DNA from: an uncultured Flavobacteriales bacterium
Lineage (GTDB): Bacteria; Bacteroidota; Bacteroidia; Flavobacteriales_D; Crocinitomicaceae
Reading direction: 5' to 3'
NCBI GenBank assembly: GCA_903945495.1
Contig: CAJAVU010000004.1
Coordinates: 1 to 64,000, forward strand
DNA: 64,000 bases
The notes under the pieces were generated by a model that saw nothing but the letters and a program-made list of their open reading frames with translations, was not told where the DNA came from and made no database searches. Positions 50,725-59,581 of the stretch are shown one piece after another (position 1 is the first letter of the stretch; each line of letters begins with the position of its first letter). The translations under genes and the position numbers were made by a program.

Positions 50725-52794
50725 TTATTTTATTTTTTTGAATTTTGAAATCCCTTTTTGCAGGAACTTCTCATATCCATCCACACTTGGATCGTATCCG
50801 CGTGGTTCCGAAAGATCGTTTCCATTGACATCTTGAATAATGTATAATGGTTGAGACAATTGTCCGTATTTCTTAATTTGATATTCAGACCATTTGTTCC
50901 CAACATTCTTCAGCGTTCCATTCAACTCTTTTGAGAATACTTGCTCCTCTTTCGGAAGCGCTTCTCTGTCGTCACAGTACAATGAAATAATAACCATTTG
51001 TTCTTGTAAAATAGAACGTATTTTATCATTTGTCCATACCATGTTTTCAGTTTTACGACAATTTGCACATGAGTACCCAGTGAAGTCAATCAATACTGGT
51101 TTGTTTGCCAAACGAGCATATTCTCTTCCTTTTTCTAAATCATGAAATACCAAGATTGAACCATCACCTACTTCATGCATATCATTTTTAAAGCGCATAA
51201 ACAAGGTATCGCCTTCAACTTCAGGATTTCCTTTCACGAAGCGGAAATTATCTTCTGAATGTGTTCTTGGAGGAGCAATTCCATCCACCATATACAATGG
51301 TGCGCCCCACATACCTGGTAGTAAATAGATTGCAAATACGATTGACGTCAAAGCGAACATGAAACGTGTTACACCTAAGTGTTCTAATGGCGAATCGTGC
51401 GAGAATCTTATTTTCCCTAGTAAGTACAATCCCATAATTGCAAACACAGCAACCCATACAGCTACAAAAATTTCACGTGTTAAGAAATCCCAGTGGTATG
51501 CCAAATCAACCATACTTAAGAATTTCAATGACATTGCGATTTCCAATAAACCGAAAACAACTTTTACACTGTTCAACCAACCACCAGATTGTGGCAATGA
51601 ACTCATCGCACTTGGGAAGACTGCAAACAATGTAAATGGTAATGCTAATCCAGTCGCTACTCCACCCATGATGAACGCAGGTGCTGCAATAGATCCTGAA
51701 GAAATCGCTTGTACCAATGCTGTTCCAACAATCGGACCTGTACAAGAGAACGATACAAGTACTAACGTAAAGGCCATGAAGAAAATCCCAACAAATCCAC
51801 CCTTGTCAGCTTTAGCATCCGCTTTGTTTACCCAAGATGATGGCATTTTGATTTCGAAAGCTCCCAAGAACGAGAACGCGAACAAAATGAAGATTGCAAA
51901 GAAGATTAGGTTCAGGAAAGCGCTTGTGGAGAATTCATACACTGTCGCTGAACTTCCTGTAAGTACAGTTACCAATATACCAACCGTTACATAAATAACG
52001 ATGATTGAAAAACCATAAAATAAGGCATTGATAATTCCTTTTCGTCTACTTCCTGATTGTTTTGTAAAGAAAGTAACCGTCATTGGAATCATTGGGAAAA
52101 CACAAGGCGTGAATAAGGCTGCGAAACCAAACGCAAATCCTGTAAAGAAAATAATCCAAAGGTTTACATCAACCTTATCTTGCTTTGAATCAGCTGGAAA
52201 AACCTCTTCTTGTTTTTCTTGAATTTTAGTATCTGATGCTCCTTTTTCGTTTGAATTTGTTGCAGCGGCAGCCGTATCAATTGCAGCAGCTTCTTCAATC
52301 GTCTCAGCTGTTGGTTTGAATCCGCTTCCTTTTAGTTTTGCCGTTTGATCTGGTGGGAAAATACACCCATTTACATCACAAATTTGGAAAGCGTAATCAA
52401 ACGTAATATCAAATGTTTTATCCGTCAACACTTCTATTTGTTGCTTGTAAACAGCAGTTTTCTCGAAGTATAAAGATGTCCCCAATTCATCAACTACTGG
52501 ATGTGCTTTGATACCATCTTGCAACTTTCCTACTAGTTTGTAATCTTTTGATTTACCAAAAATAAATTTCGTTGGATATCCCGTTAAATCAGCTTTATTT
52601 GGATCATGATTCACAGAGAACACATGCCATCCTTCTTTTAATTTTGCGGTTCCAACAATAAAAGCATGCGTATCATCCACTTTTTCAAGTTTAAATGACC
52701 ATGAAATTTTATCAGCCCATTCCTGCGCATTTGAATTGAAAGTTGCACTAAAAAGTGTCACAAGTACCAAAAGGACTTTAGCGATTTTTTGCAT
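50725..52794 (-). CDS. dsbD: Thiol:disulfide interchange protein DsbD (full three-domain form)
   Basis: The 689-residue protein has a signal peptide and an N-terminal periplasmic domain with the redox pair QICDVNGCIFPP (C-x4-C). About eight membrane segments (210-450, with GFAALFTPCVFPMIPMTVTF and FSCTGPIVGTAL supplying the buried cysteine pair) come next. A C-terminal thioredoxin domain ends the protein, with the active site FTGYSCANCRKTENMVW. It moves reducing power from cytoplasmic thioredoxin across the inner membrane to periplasmic thiol proteins. A gene for a stand-alone N-domain lies 10 bases upstream in the same operon. Confidence 0.96.
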   Translation of the reverse strand: MQKIAKVLLVLVTLFSATFNSNAQEWADKISWSFKLEKVDDTHAFIVGTAKLKEGWHVFSVNHDPNKADLTGYPTKFIFGKSKDYKLVGKLQDGIKAHPVVDELGTSLYFEKTAVYKQQIEVLTDKTFDITFDYAFQICDVNGCIFPPDQTAKLKGSGFKPTAETIEEAAAIDTAAAATNSNEKGASDTKIQEKQEEVFPADSKQDKVDVNLWIIFFTGFAFGFAALFTPCVFPMIPMTVTFFTKQSGSRRKGIINALFYGFSIIVIYVTVGILVTVLTGSSATVYEFSTSAFLNLIFFAIFILFAFSFLGAFEIKMPSSWVNKADAKADKGGFVGIFFMAFTLVLVSFSCTGPIVGTALVQAISSGSIAAPAFIMGGVATGLALPFTLFAVFPSAMSSLPQSGGWLNSVKVVFGLLEIAMSLKFLSMVDLAYHWDFLTREIFVAVWVAVFAIMGLYLLGKIRFSHDSPLEHLGVTRFMFALTSIVFAIYLLPGMWGAPLYMVDGIAPPRTHSEDNFRFVKGNPEVEGDTLFMRFKNDMHEVGDGSILVFHDLEKGREYARLANKPVLIDFTGYSCANCRKTENMVWTNDKIRSILQEQMVIISLYCDDREALPKEEQVFSKELNGTLKNVGNKWSEYQIKKYGQLSQPLYIIQDVNGNDLSEPRGYDPSVDGYEKFLQKGISKFKKIK

Positions 52795-52804
52795 AGCGAA
52801 TTAT

Positions 52805-53239
52805 TTATTTTGTAATTGTAATCGTGAATTTTTCATCAACGGGCGGTAAACACATAACATCGTTACAGACCATGTAAGTAAGCGTCCCTTGAATTGTTGT
52901 ACTTTCTTTAACCGATAAACGTTGTGTAAAAAGTACTTTCCCTTCAAAGAAATCGAGCATTGCTTCGAAATTCTCATCGTATTTTTGAATGGGTTGAGGC
53001 TCATTGACCTTACCTATAAATTTAACGGCATTGTTCGGTTCAAACACAAAACTTGTAGGAACCGGACCGATTTCATTCGCAACATGTTGACTATACAGAT
53101 GCCATCCATCAGCCAACGTTGCTTGAATTTCTATTGTCTTTGATTCAGTATTGTACGCATATTCCCATTGAATTTTAGTTTGACTAAATCCAACAGCGGA
53201 GAGTAATACTGTAAAGAGAAATAAGATTTGAAGTTTCAT
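52805..53239 (-). CDS. Stand-alone DsbD N-terminal domain protein
   Basis: With the ATG at 53239 the 144-residue product starts with a signal peptide (MKLQILFLFTVLLSAVGFSQ). The mature part matches the alpha domain of DsbD: DGWHLYSQHVANEIGPVPTS (compare GWHVFSVNHDPNK in dsbD) and the C-x4-C pair in VCNDVMCLPP. It is a separate periplasmic domain encoded just upstream of full dsbD. It may accept electrons from the DsbD core and pass them to a different target (inference). Confidence 0.88.
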   Translation of the reverse strand: MKLQILFLFTVLLSAVGFSQTKIQWEYAYNTESKTIEIQATLADGWHLYSQHVANEIGPVPTSFVFEPNNAVKFIGKVNEPQPIQKYDENFEAMLDFFEGKVLFTQRLSVKESTTIQGTLTYMVCNDVMCLPPVDEKFTITITK

Positions 53240-53361
53240 TCGTTCATTTTCTTGTTTCAAATTTAAACATTCAAAACAATAATCCTAAAGGATAAATGAC
53301 ATAATCCTTGTAATCCTAATTATTAAAATCAAGATTGCTTTGTTTGATTTTAAAGGTCTTA

Positions 53362-53643
53362 TTAAATTTTCACCTCAAGAATCCTAGCAATTGGAATCCA
53401 AACACCACCTTTTAAACAAATAAATTTTGTTCCTGCTGCCCAAATTGTCGTGTCAACGCGCTTTAATCCGGTATCATCATGAAAAATGATGGATACTTTG
53501 CTGTGGTGCGAATTTCCTAAGATGGTCGCTTGTTCAATTTGATTTAATAAATCAGGATGTTGTTGAACAGTCTCTGCATTTGAAAAAGAAAGATTAGCAA
53601 TCAATTCTTTTTCGATTAGTTCTGGTTTTATAACAGCTTGCAT
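53362..53643 (-). CDS. Conserved small protein, unknown function
   Basis: The product is 93 residues from the ATG at 53643 (MQAVIKPELIEKELIANLSF); a start at 53688 would add 15 polar residues. It has SNAETVQQHPDLLNQIEQAT, VSIIFHDDTGLKRVDTTIWA and FICLKGGVWIPIARILEV. No signal peptide or known domain is seen. I recall similar short proteins in other Bacteroidota, so it is probably a real cytoplasmic gene. Confidence 0.7.
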   Translation of the reverse strand: MQAVIKPELIEKELIANLSFSNAETVQQHPDLLNQIEQATILGNSHHSKVSIIFHDDTGLKRVDTTIWAAGTKFICLKGGVWIPIARILEVKI

Positions 53644-53744
53644 GGCTTTCGAGTTTGAATTTAGAAGGTAAGAAATCTTTTCATTCAATCAACCCGAAAT
53701 GAACAAAACATGTGTTTGACCGAGAATTCCCTATGCTAAATCGA

Positions 53745-54782
53745 TTAATTACCTATATTCTCCATTGAATATCGAGCCGTCGGGGCACAGCTTTGATCTG
53801 CAAATAGTTCCTTTTCGAACATGTATTTGCCTGTTATTGCAATCATGGCAGCGTTATCTGTACAGTATTCAAATTTTGGAATAAATACTTTCCATCCTTC
53901 CTTCTTGCCCGTTTCTTGCAAGGCTGTTCTTAATCCACTATTCGCAGAAACACCACCTGCAATTGCAACTTGCTTGATGTTCAAATCGCGTGTCGCTTTC
54001 AGTAATTTCTTAAACAAGATATCGATGATGGTTGATTGAATCGATGCACACAAATCATCTTTGTTTTCTTCGATAAACGCCGGATTTTCCTTCGTTTGTT
54101 TTTGAAGAAAATATAAAATTGACGTCTTCAATCCACTAAAACTGTAATCATATCCTTGGATTTGTGGTTTCGAAAACTGGAAACGTTTTGGATCTCCAAG
54201 TTTTGCATGCTTATCAATCAAAGGTCCACCAGGATACGGAAAACCTAATAATTTTGCTGCTTTATCAAAGGCTTCACCAGCGGCATCGTCAATCGTTGTT
54301 CCAATCACTTTCATTTTTAAGTAATCTTCTACCAAGACAATTTGCGTATGTCCACCCGAAACAGTCAAACAAATAAATGGGAATTCTGGCTTGTCTTTTC
54401 CTTCATCGTCAATGAAATGCGCCAATACATGCCCGATCATGTGATTCACATCAATCATTGGAATGTTCATCGCCAACGAAAAAGCTTTTGCAAACGAAGT
54501 TCCAACAACCAACGAGCCCATTAAACCAGGGCCGCGCGTAAATGCAATAGCATCGATTTCCTCTTTAGTAATGCCAGCCTTTTTTATTGCTTCATCCACA
54601 ACAGGAATAATGTTTTGCTGGTGCGCGCGACTTGCCAATTCAGGCACTACTCCACCATAACTCTCATGAATTTCTTGACGAGCGATTAAGTTTGACAAAA
54701 TGGCGCTATTTTTGAGAACAGCGGCCGATGTATCATCACAAGATGATTCAATACCAAGTATAATTATATCTTTTTGACTCAA
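53745..54782 (-). CDS. tsaD: tRNA N6-adenosine threonylcarbamoyltransferase TsaD
   Basis: The enzyme has the ASKHA-type start IIILGIESSCDDTSAAVL, the metal-binding helix VNHMIGHVLAHF, FICLTVSGGHTQIVLV, GEAFDKAAKLLGFPYPGGP and AIAGGVSANSGLR. It makes t6A37 in ANN-decoding tRNAs together with TsaB, TsaC and TsaE. I choose the TTG at 54782 (345 residues, M-S-Q-K-D-I-I-I). The ATG at 54812 would add 10 residues and overlap the divergent tamB start by 7 bases. Either is possible. Confidence 0.93.
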   Translation of the reverse strand: MSQKDIIILGIESSCDDTSAAVLKNSAILSNLIARQEIHESYGGVVPELASRAHQQNIIPVVDEAIKKAGITKEEIDAIAFTRGPGLMGSLVVGTSFAKAFSLAMNIPMIDVNHMIGHVLAHFIDDEGKDKPEFPFICLTVSGGHTQIVLVEDYLKMKVIGTTIDDAAGEAFDKAAKLLGFPYPGGPLIDKHAKLGDPKRFQFSKPQIQGYDYSFSGLKTSILYFLQKQTKENPAFIEENKDDLCASIQSTIIDILFKKLLKATRDLNIKQVAIAGGVSANSGLRTALQETGKKEGWKVFIPKFEYCTDNAAMIAITGKYMFEKELFADQSCAPTARYSMENIGN

Positions 54783-54789
54783 CTTTATG

Positions 54790-54797
54790 TAAGTTTG
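54790..54797 (+). promoter_or_regulatory. Probable tamB promoter (-7 element)
   Basis: TAAGTTTG fits TAnnTTTG and lies only 9 bases before the tamB ATG at 54806, so the tamB mRNA would have almost no leader. It lies inside the divergent tsaD start region. Confidence 0.4.
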
Positions 54798-54805
54798 TAA
54801 ACTAA

Positions 54806-57800
54806 ATGGCAAAATTACTAAAAATAGTAGGACGTATTTTGGGGATTTCCTTTGAATGGATTCTCATTTTAATCATTGCCTTCGCGTACGCTATACGCTT
54901 GAGTCCTGTGCAAACCTATTTAGCGCAAGAAGCAACTGCCTATTTATCAAAGGAATTAAACACAAAAATTCACATCGATAAAGTTTCCATTTTATTCCTC
55001 GATGAAGTTGCGTTGGACGGAGTTTTCATCCTCGATCAGCATAAAGACACGCTCGCCTCCATAAAAACAATTTATGTTTCCTTGGAAGATTTTAGTCTTG
55101 GTAAAAACTTTGTAAAACTTGGAAAAGCTGAACTTGACGAAGGGATTGTTCATATTAACCGCGATAAAAAAAATGGGGATTACAATTACTTCTTCATTTC
55201 CGATTATTTTGCATCCGGAAAGACCTCATCGGGTAAAAAGCAACCAAAAATCACGTTAAATTCCCTGACATTAACTGATATCAATTTTAAATACGATGAT
55301 TATCGAAAATCATACAATACGTATGGAATGGATTATGATCATTTAGACTTAAAAGATGTCTCGCTGAGTGCAAGCAATTTTTCTTCAGAAAATGGTGTAA
55401 TCAAAGCAACAATCAATTCGTTAACGGCGAAAGAAAAATCAGGTTTTTACTTAAAATCGTTTAGTTCGAATGTTACCATTTCTGGTAAAGGTTTGCAATT
55501 TGATAAAGTGGAAATCAAAACGCCTTTATCCACCATTCATGCACCGAAAATCCATCTATTAATGGATGAACGTGAAGATTTACAAACCTTTGTAGATAGT
55601 GTAACTTTCGATGCTGTTTTAGCTAAAAGTATTGTTTCGATGGAAGACATTTCCATTTTCGCAACAGCTTTGGAAGGAATGGATCAAATGTTAGAAGTGA
55701 GTGGAATTGTCACCAAAAAGGTTAAGGATTTAAAAATTGAGAATTTAGATTTAAAAACAGGGAAAAGCACAGTTTTAAGAGGCACATTCAATCTTCCAGA
55801 TTTTAGAGATTTAAAAAGTGCTTTTTTCACTGAGAAGGTTGATTATGCCTTCATTTCCTTAAACGACTTAAAAAAAATAAAACTACCCGTTGACGCCGAC
55901 TATCGTTACATGAGTTTCGATAAATACTTGGAACGTCTAGGTTATTTTCAAGCGTACGATGTTCGTCTGGATGGTTTTTATTCAGAATTTGTTGTTGCCT
56001 CTGACAAGGTTAAAACACAATTGGGAACCATTAAGTTGAACAACGGAATCATGTTTACGGAAAACCCAATCAACGATTCCTATTTCTTTAAGGAATCGTA
56101 TGTTAGTGAATATGATGTGAAAGTGGAAGAATTTCAGCTCGGCAAGTTCTTAGAAAATTCAAATTTTGGTTTAGTAGACGGAACGTTTCATTTATCGGGC
56201 GAAGCATTTTCATTGTCAGACATTCACTTTACATCTTTAAAAGGAAACATCAACCGTTTTGATTACATGGATTACTCTTATAAAGGTATTCATGTGAAAG
56301 AAGGAAGTTTTATCGATAATGTTTTTATTGCAAAAATTGATATAAAAGACGACAATGTAAATTTAGAATACGATGGTTTTATAGATTTTAATGGAAACCA
56401 AGAAATGGATTTCACAATTAATTTAACGGATGCCATTTTATACAATTTAGGTTTTACAGATGTTGATTCTACAGTTTTAAATTCCAAATTCCACGTACAA
56501 TTGTTTGGAAAAGAACCAAACACTATGAATGGAAAAATAACCATGGACGGAATGGTGTATCAAGAAGGCGACCGGTATATTGATGTTCCAAAGTTGGAAA
56601 TTTTAGTTAAACGTGGAATAAAAGAAGACAAGTTCACAGTTGATAGTGAGAAACTGGGAACGTTATCACTAACGGGTAAAATTGACTTCAACACCTTAAT
56701 TGATGATTTCACAGCTCAATTCGATAAAGTCTTCCCTTCCATTCTAGAAAACAAGAAAACCGTAAAAAAGAAAAAAACGGCGCCGAGTCACTTTGACTAT
56801 GCCATTTCCACAAAAGATTTAAATGGCTTTCTTTCCATTTTTGTTCCTGATTTAAAAATAGAACCTGAAACCAAATTATTCGGTAGTTACGATGGTCGAA
56901 CAGAAGACTTTAAAATGACCTTAACTTCTTCCAAAATCGATTATCAGGACATGCAGTTTAAAACGGTAAATCTGAAGCAAGAATTGACCTCTAATTCTAT
57001 GACAGCAGATTATACGGTTGGGAAATTCATTTACAGCGATTCAATTAGTCTTGACCAAGTGCATTTCGTTTCAAATGGAAAACAGAATCAATTAAACTCC
57101 GAGCTTACGTGGAACCCAAATTCTTCAAACGAATCTGATATTATCTGGGAAACGTACATTATTGATAACAAAACTTTAAGTTTCACCTTAAAACCGTCCT
57201 ATTTCAGTATCAATGAACAGCGTTGGGAAATTGAAAATCAATCCGACTTTACGGTTGCCTATGAAGAAATTCACGTTTCTAAATTTAAACTTGAACGGAA
57301 TAAACAATATATAACACTGGACGGTTGTTTATCACGCAATGATGCCGATAAGCTGAATTTCCAAATCAACGATTTAAATCTAGTTGACATTAGTAGCTTC
57401 ATCGGATCAGAAGTTCAAATGGAAGGAATTGTGAATGGCTGGGGTTATATTGCCAATCCGTATACCAATTTAACCTATATCGGTGATGCGGCAATTGAAG
57501 GATTGTACTTAAACAAACAAGAAGTAGGTGATGTATTCCTTCAAACAGAATGGAATAAAGCAAGTGAAAGTGTTGGAATGATGGGCGATCTAATGTATCG
57601 AGGAAATCAGACATTCAAATTTGATGGAAGTTACTTTACGGAGCGTGAAAGTGACAATCTTGATTTCAATCTTGTTTTTGACCAAACAGACATCCAATTT
57701 ACCAATGCCTTTATGGATCCAGATGTTGTGAACAATATCAAAGGATTGGTTGACGGAAAATTAAAAGTGACAGGTTCACCAGATAAACCTTTGTTAAATG

Positions 57801-59428
57801 GTGATGTTGAACTAATAGGTGGTAATGCAAAAATAGAACTACTTGGAGTTAACTTTGGATTCGACGGAAAAATCTCTGCGGATGAATATGGTTTTTACAT
57901 GGACAATATCCCAGTATATGACGAAGAAGGAAATGAAGGATCACTCATTGGTTCTGTTTACCACAACAACTTTGAAGATTGGAATTTTGACTTACAGTTT
58001 GACTTAGAAGGTCGCTCAGTTGGTTATGCCCCATCCTTATATTTCAAACCATATTCAACTTTAGAGAAGTTTATGGTGCTCAATACGCAATACAAGGAAG
58101 GCGATTATTATTATGGTAAAGCTTACGTAACTGGTACAGCCAATATTTTTGGTTATTCCGACAATCTAGAGATTACTGTGGACATGCAAACCAAAAAGGG
58201 AACGACCGTTAATTTCCCAATGTATGGTGCTACTGAATTGAGTGAGGAGGAAAGTTTCATTACCTTTAAATCTAAAGGAGAAGCTTCGGTACCAGATGTT
58301 CCTAAAATCGATTTCACGGGTGTAGATTTGGATATGAACTTTCATGTAACCCCAGACGCAAAACTTAAAATTATTTTTAACGATCAGACAGGTGATGAAA
58401 TTTCAGCTACAGGAAGTGGCGATATCGGAATGAAATTAAATACGTTGGGAGATCTTTCCATGGACGGAACCTTTAAGGTCAAAAATGGTGTTTACAATTT
58501 TGCCATGGGAATCATTAAACAGCCATTTATTATTGAAGAAGGCGGTATAATTGCATGGACTGGCGATCCATACAATGCAAACATTGACATTAAAACGTAT
58601 TATGAGATCAATGCAAATCTATCTGCTATTTCTCCTGATCAACTACAATCAGGATCCAGTTCATCGAATCAAAAAATTCAATGTTATTTAGGTTTGACAG
58701 AATCTCTATTGAAACCAACCATTGGATTTGATATCAAAGCTCCCAAAGCTGATGAAACAGGTAAAGCCCTTATTTCGAGAATCACAAGTGATAAAGATGA
58801 GTTAAATCGACAATTCTTTTCACTCCTTCTTTGGAAACGTTTTCAACCATTAAAAGGAAGCTCAGCAGATGGTGGATCAGCAGCTGCAGACTTGGTAGCA
58901 AATCAAATTAACTCCATGCTATCTCAAGTATCCAAGGATTATAAATTAAATGTTGATTTGGGCGCCGACAATCTAACTGGAGAAAACTCTTTAGCCGTAG
59001 GTTTATCGAAAGGCTTCTTGGATGATCGATTAATTTTTACAGGAAGTTTTGGAGTTGAAAACAACGCTGTAGCTAATCAACAAACGCAAAGTGCACTCAT
59101 TGGAGATGTTAGCTTGGAATATAAATTGAATGAAGCAGGAACGTTCCGCGTAAATGTTTTCAATGAATCAAACGATTATTCGATTATTCAAGATAAAAAC
59201 TTAGGTCTATTCACACAAGGAGCTGGTCTTCACTATCAAGAAAGTTTTGACAATTTTGGCAACTTTAAATTGGCGCAATATTTCTTAGATATTTTTAGAA
59301 AAAAGGCGAATAAAAAATACCCAATCAAACGTAAAAAACGTCAAACATCTGTTCCTCCAATCGAGGACAAAACACAGTATTTTGTGTTGCCAAACGAGAA
59401 AACGTTAATCGAACTCATCTTCTCTTAA
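54806..59428 (+). CDS. tamB: Translocation/assembly module protein TamB (AsmA/VPS13-like)
   Basis: The 1540-residue protein has one N-terminal membrane helix (about residues 8-30, GISFEWILILIIAFAYAI) and then a very long beta-strand-rich periplasmic part. It ends with the DUF490/TamB C-terminal domain, recognisable from GDIGMKLNTLGDLSMDGTFK, VKNGVYNFAMGIIKQPFIIE and GGIIAWTGDPYNANIDIKTY. TamB bridges inner and outer membranes and is linked to phospholipid transport and outer-membrane protein assembly. The length is in the usual range for Bacteroidota (1400-1700). The TamA/BamA partner is not in the window. Confidence 0.95.
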   Translation: MAKLLKIVGRILGISFEWILILIIAFAYAIRLSPVQTYLAQEATAYLSKELNTKIHIDKVSILFLDEVALDGVFILDQHKDTLASIKTIYVSLEDFSLGKNFVKLGKAELDEGIVHINRDKKNGDYNYFFISDYFASGKTSSGKKQPKITLNSLTLTDINFKYDDYRKSYNTYGMDYDHLDLKDVSLSASNFSSENGVIKATINSLTAKEKSGFYLKSFSSNVTISGKGLQFDKVEIKTPLSTIHAPKIHLLMDEREDLQTFVDSVTFDAVLAKSIVSMEDISIFATALEGMDQMLEVSGIVTKKVKDLKIENLDLKTGKSTVLRGTFNLPDFRDLKSAFFTEKVDYAFISLNDLKKIKLPVDADYRYMSFDKYLERLGYFQAYDVRLDGFYSEFVVASDKVKTQLGTIKLNNGIMFTENPINDSYFFKESYVSEYDVKVEEFQLGKFLENSNFGLVDGTFHLSGEAFSLSDIHFTSLKGNINRFDYMDYSYKGIHVKEGSFIDNVFIAKIDIKDDNVNLEYDGFIDFNGNQEMDFTINLTDAILYNLGFTDVDSTVLNSKFHVQLFGKEPNTMNGKITMDGMVYQEGDRYIDVPKLEILVKRGIKEDKFTVDSEKLGTLSLTGKIDFNTLIDDFTAQFDKVFPSILENKKTVKKKKTAPSHFDYAISTKDLNGFLSIFVPDLKIEPETKLFGSYDGRTEDFKMTLTSSKIDYQDMQFKTVNLKQELTSNSMTADYTVGKFIYSDSISLDQVHFVSNGKQNQLNSELTWNPNSSNESDIIWETYIIDNKTLSFTLKPSYFSINEQRWEIENQSDFTVAYEEIHVSKFKLERNKQYITLDGCLSRNDADKLNFQINDLNLVDISSFIGSEVQMEGIVNGWGYIANPYTNLTYIGDAAIEGLYLNKQEVGDVFLQTEWNKASESVGMMGDLMYRGNQTFKFDGSYFTERESDNLDFNLVFDQTDIQFTNAFMDPDVVNNIKGLVDGKLKVTGSPDKPLLNGDVELIGGNAKIELLGVNFGFDGKISADEYGFYMDNIPVYDEEGNEGSLIGSVYHNNFEDWNFDLQFDLEGRSVGYAPSLYFKPYSTLEKFMVLNTQYKEGDYYYGKAYVTGTANIFGYSDNLEITVDMQTKKGTTVNFPMYGATELSEEESFITFKSKGEASVPDVPKIDFTGVDLDMNFHVTPDAKLKIIFNDQTGDEISATGSGDIGMKLNTLGDLSMDGTFKVKNGVYNFAMGIIKQPFIIEEGGIIAWTGDPYNANIDIKTYYEINANLSAISPDQLQSGSSSSNQKIQCYLGLTESLLKPTIGFDIKAPKADETGKALISRITSDKDELNRQFFSLLLWKRFQPLKGSSADGGSAAADLVANQINSMLSQVSKDYKLNVDLGADNLTGENSLAVGLSKGFLDDRLIFTGSFGVENNAVANQQTQSALIGDVSLEYKLNEAGTFRVNVFNESNDYSIIQDKNLGLFTQGAGLHYQESFDNFGNFKLAQYFLDIFRKKANKKYPIKRKKRQTSVPPIEDKTQYFVLPNEKTLIELIFS

Positions 59429-59581
59429 AAAATCGCCTTTAGTTTCAATCAATTCTGTATTTTTACAACGCAATTTCTTCCGTTTCGGCGGACTGAGGAA
59501 TGTATTGAATTAGTTGGTAGCCTTGTTTTTCAAAACAATTATTAACTAACTTACTTGAAATGAACGCTTAATAATAAAAGC

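Noticed and set aside
51359-51994. 211-codon frame on the + strand
   Set aside because: Antisense to the membrane part of dsbD; no similarity to a protein family.
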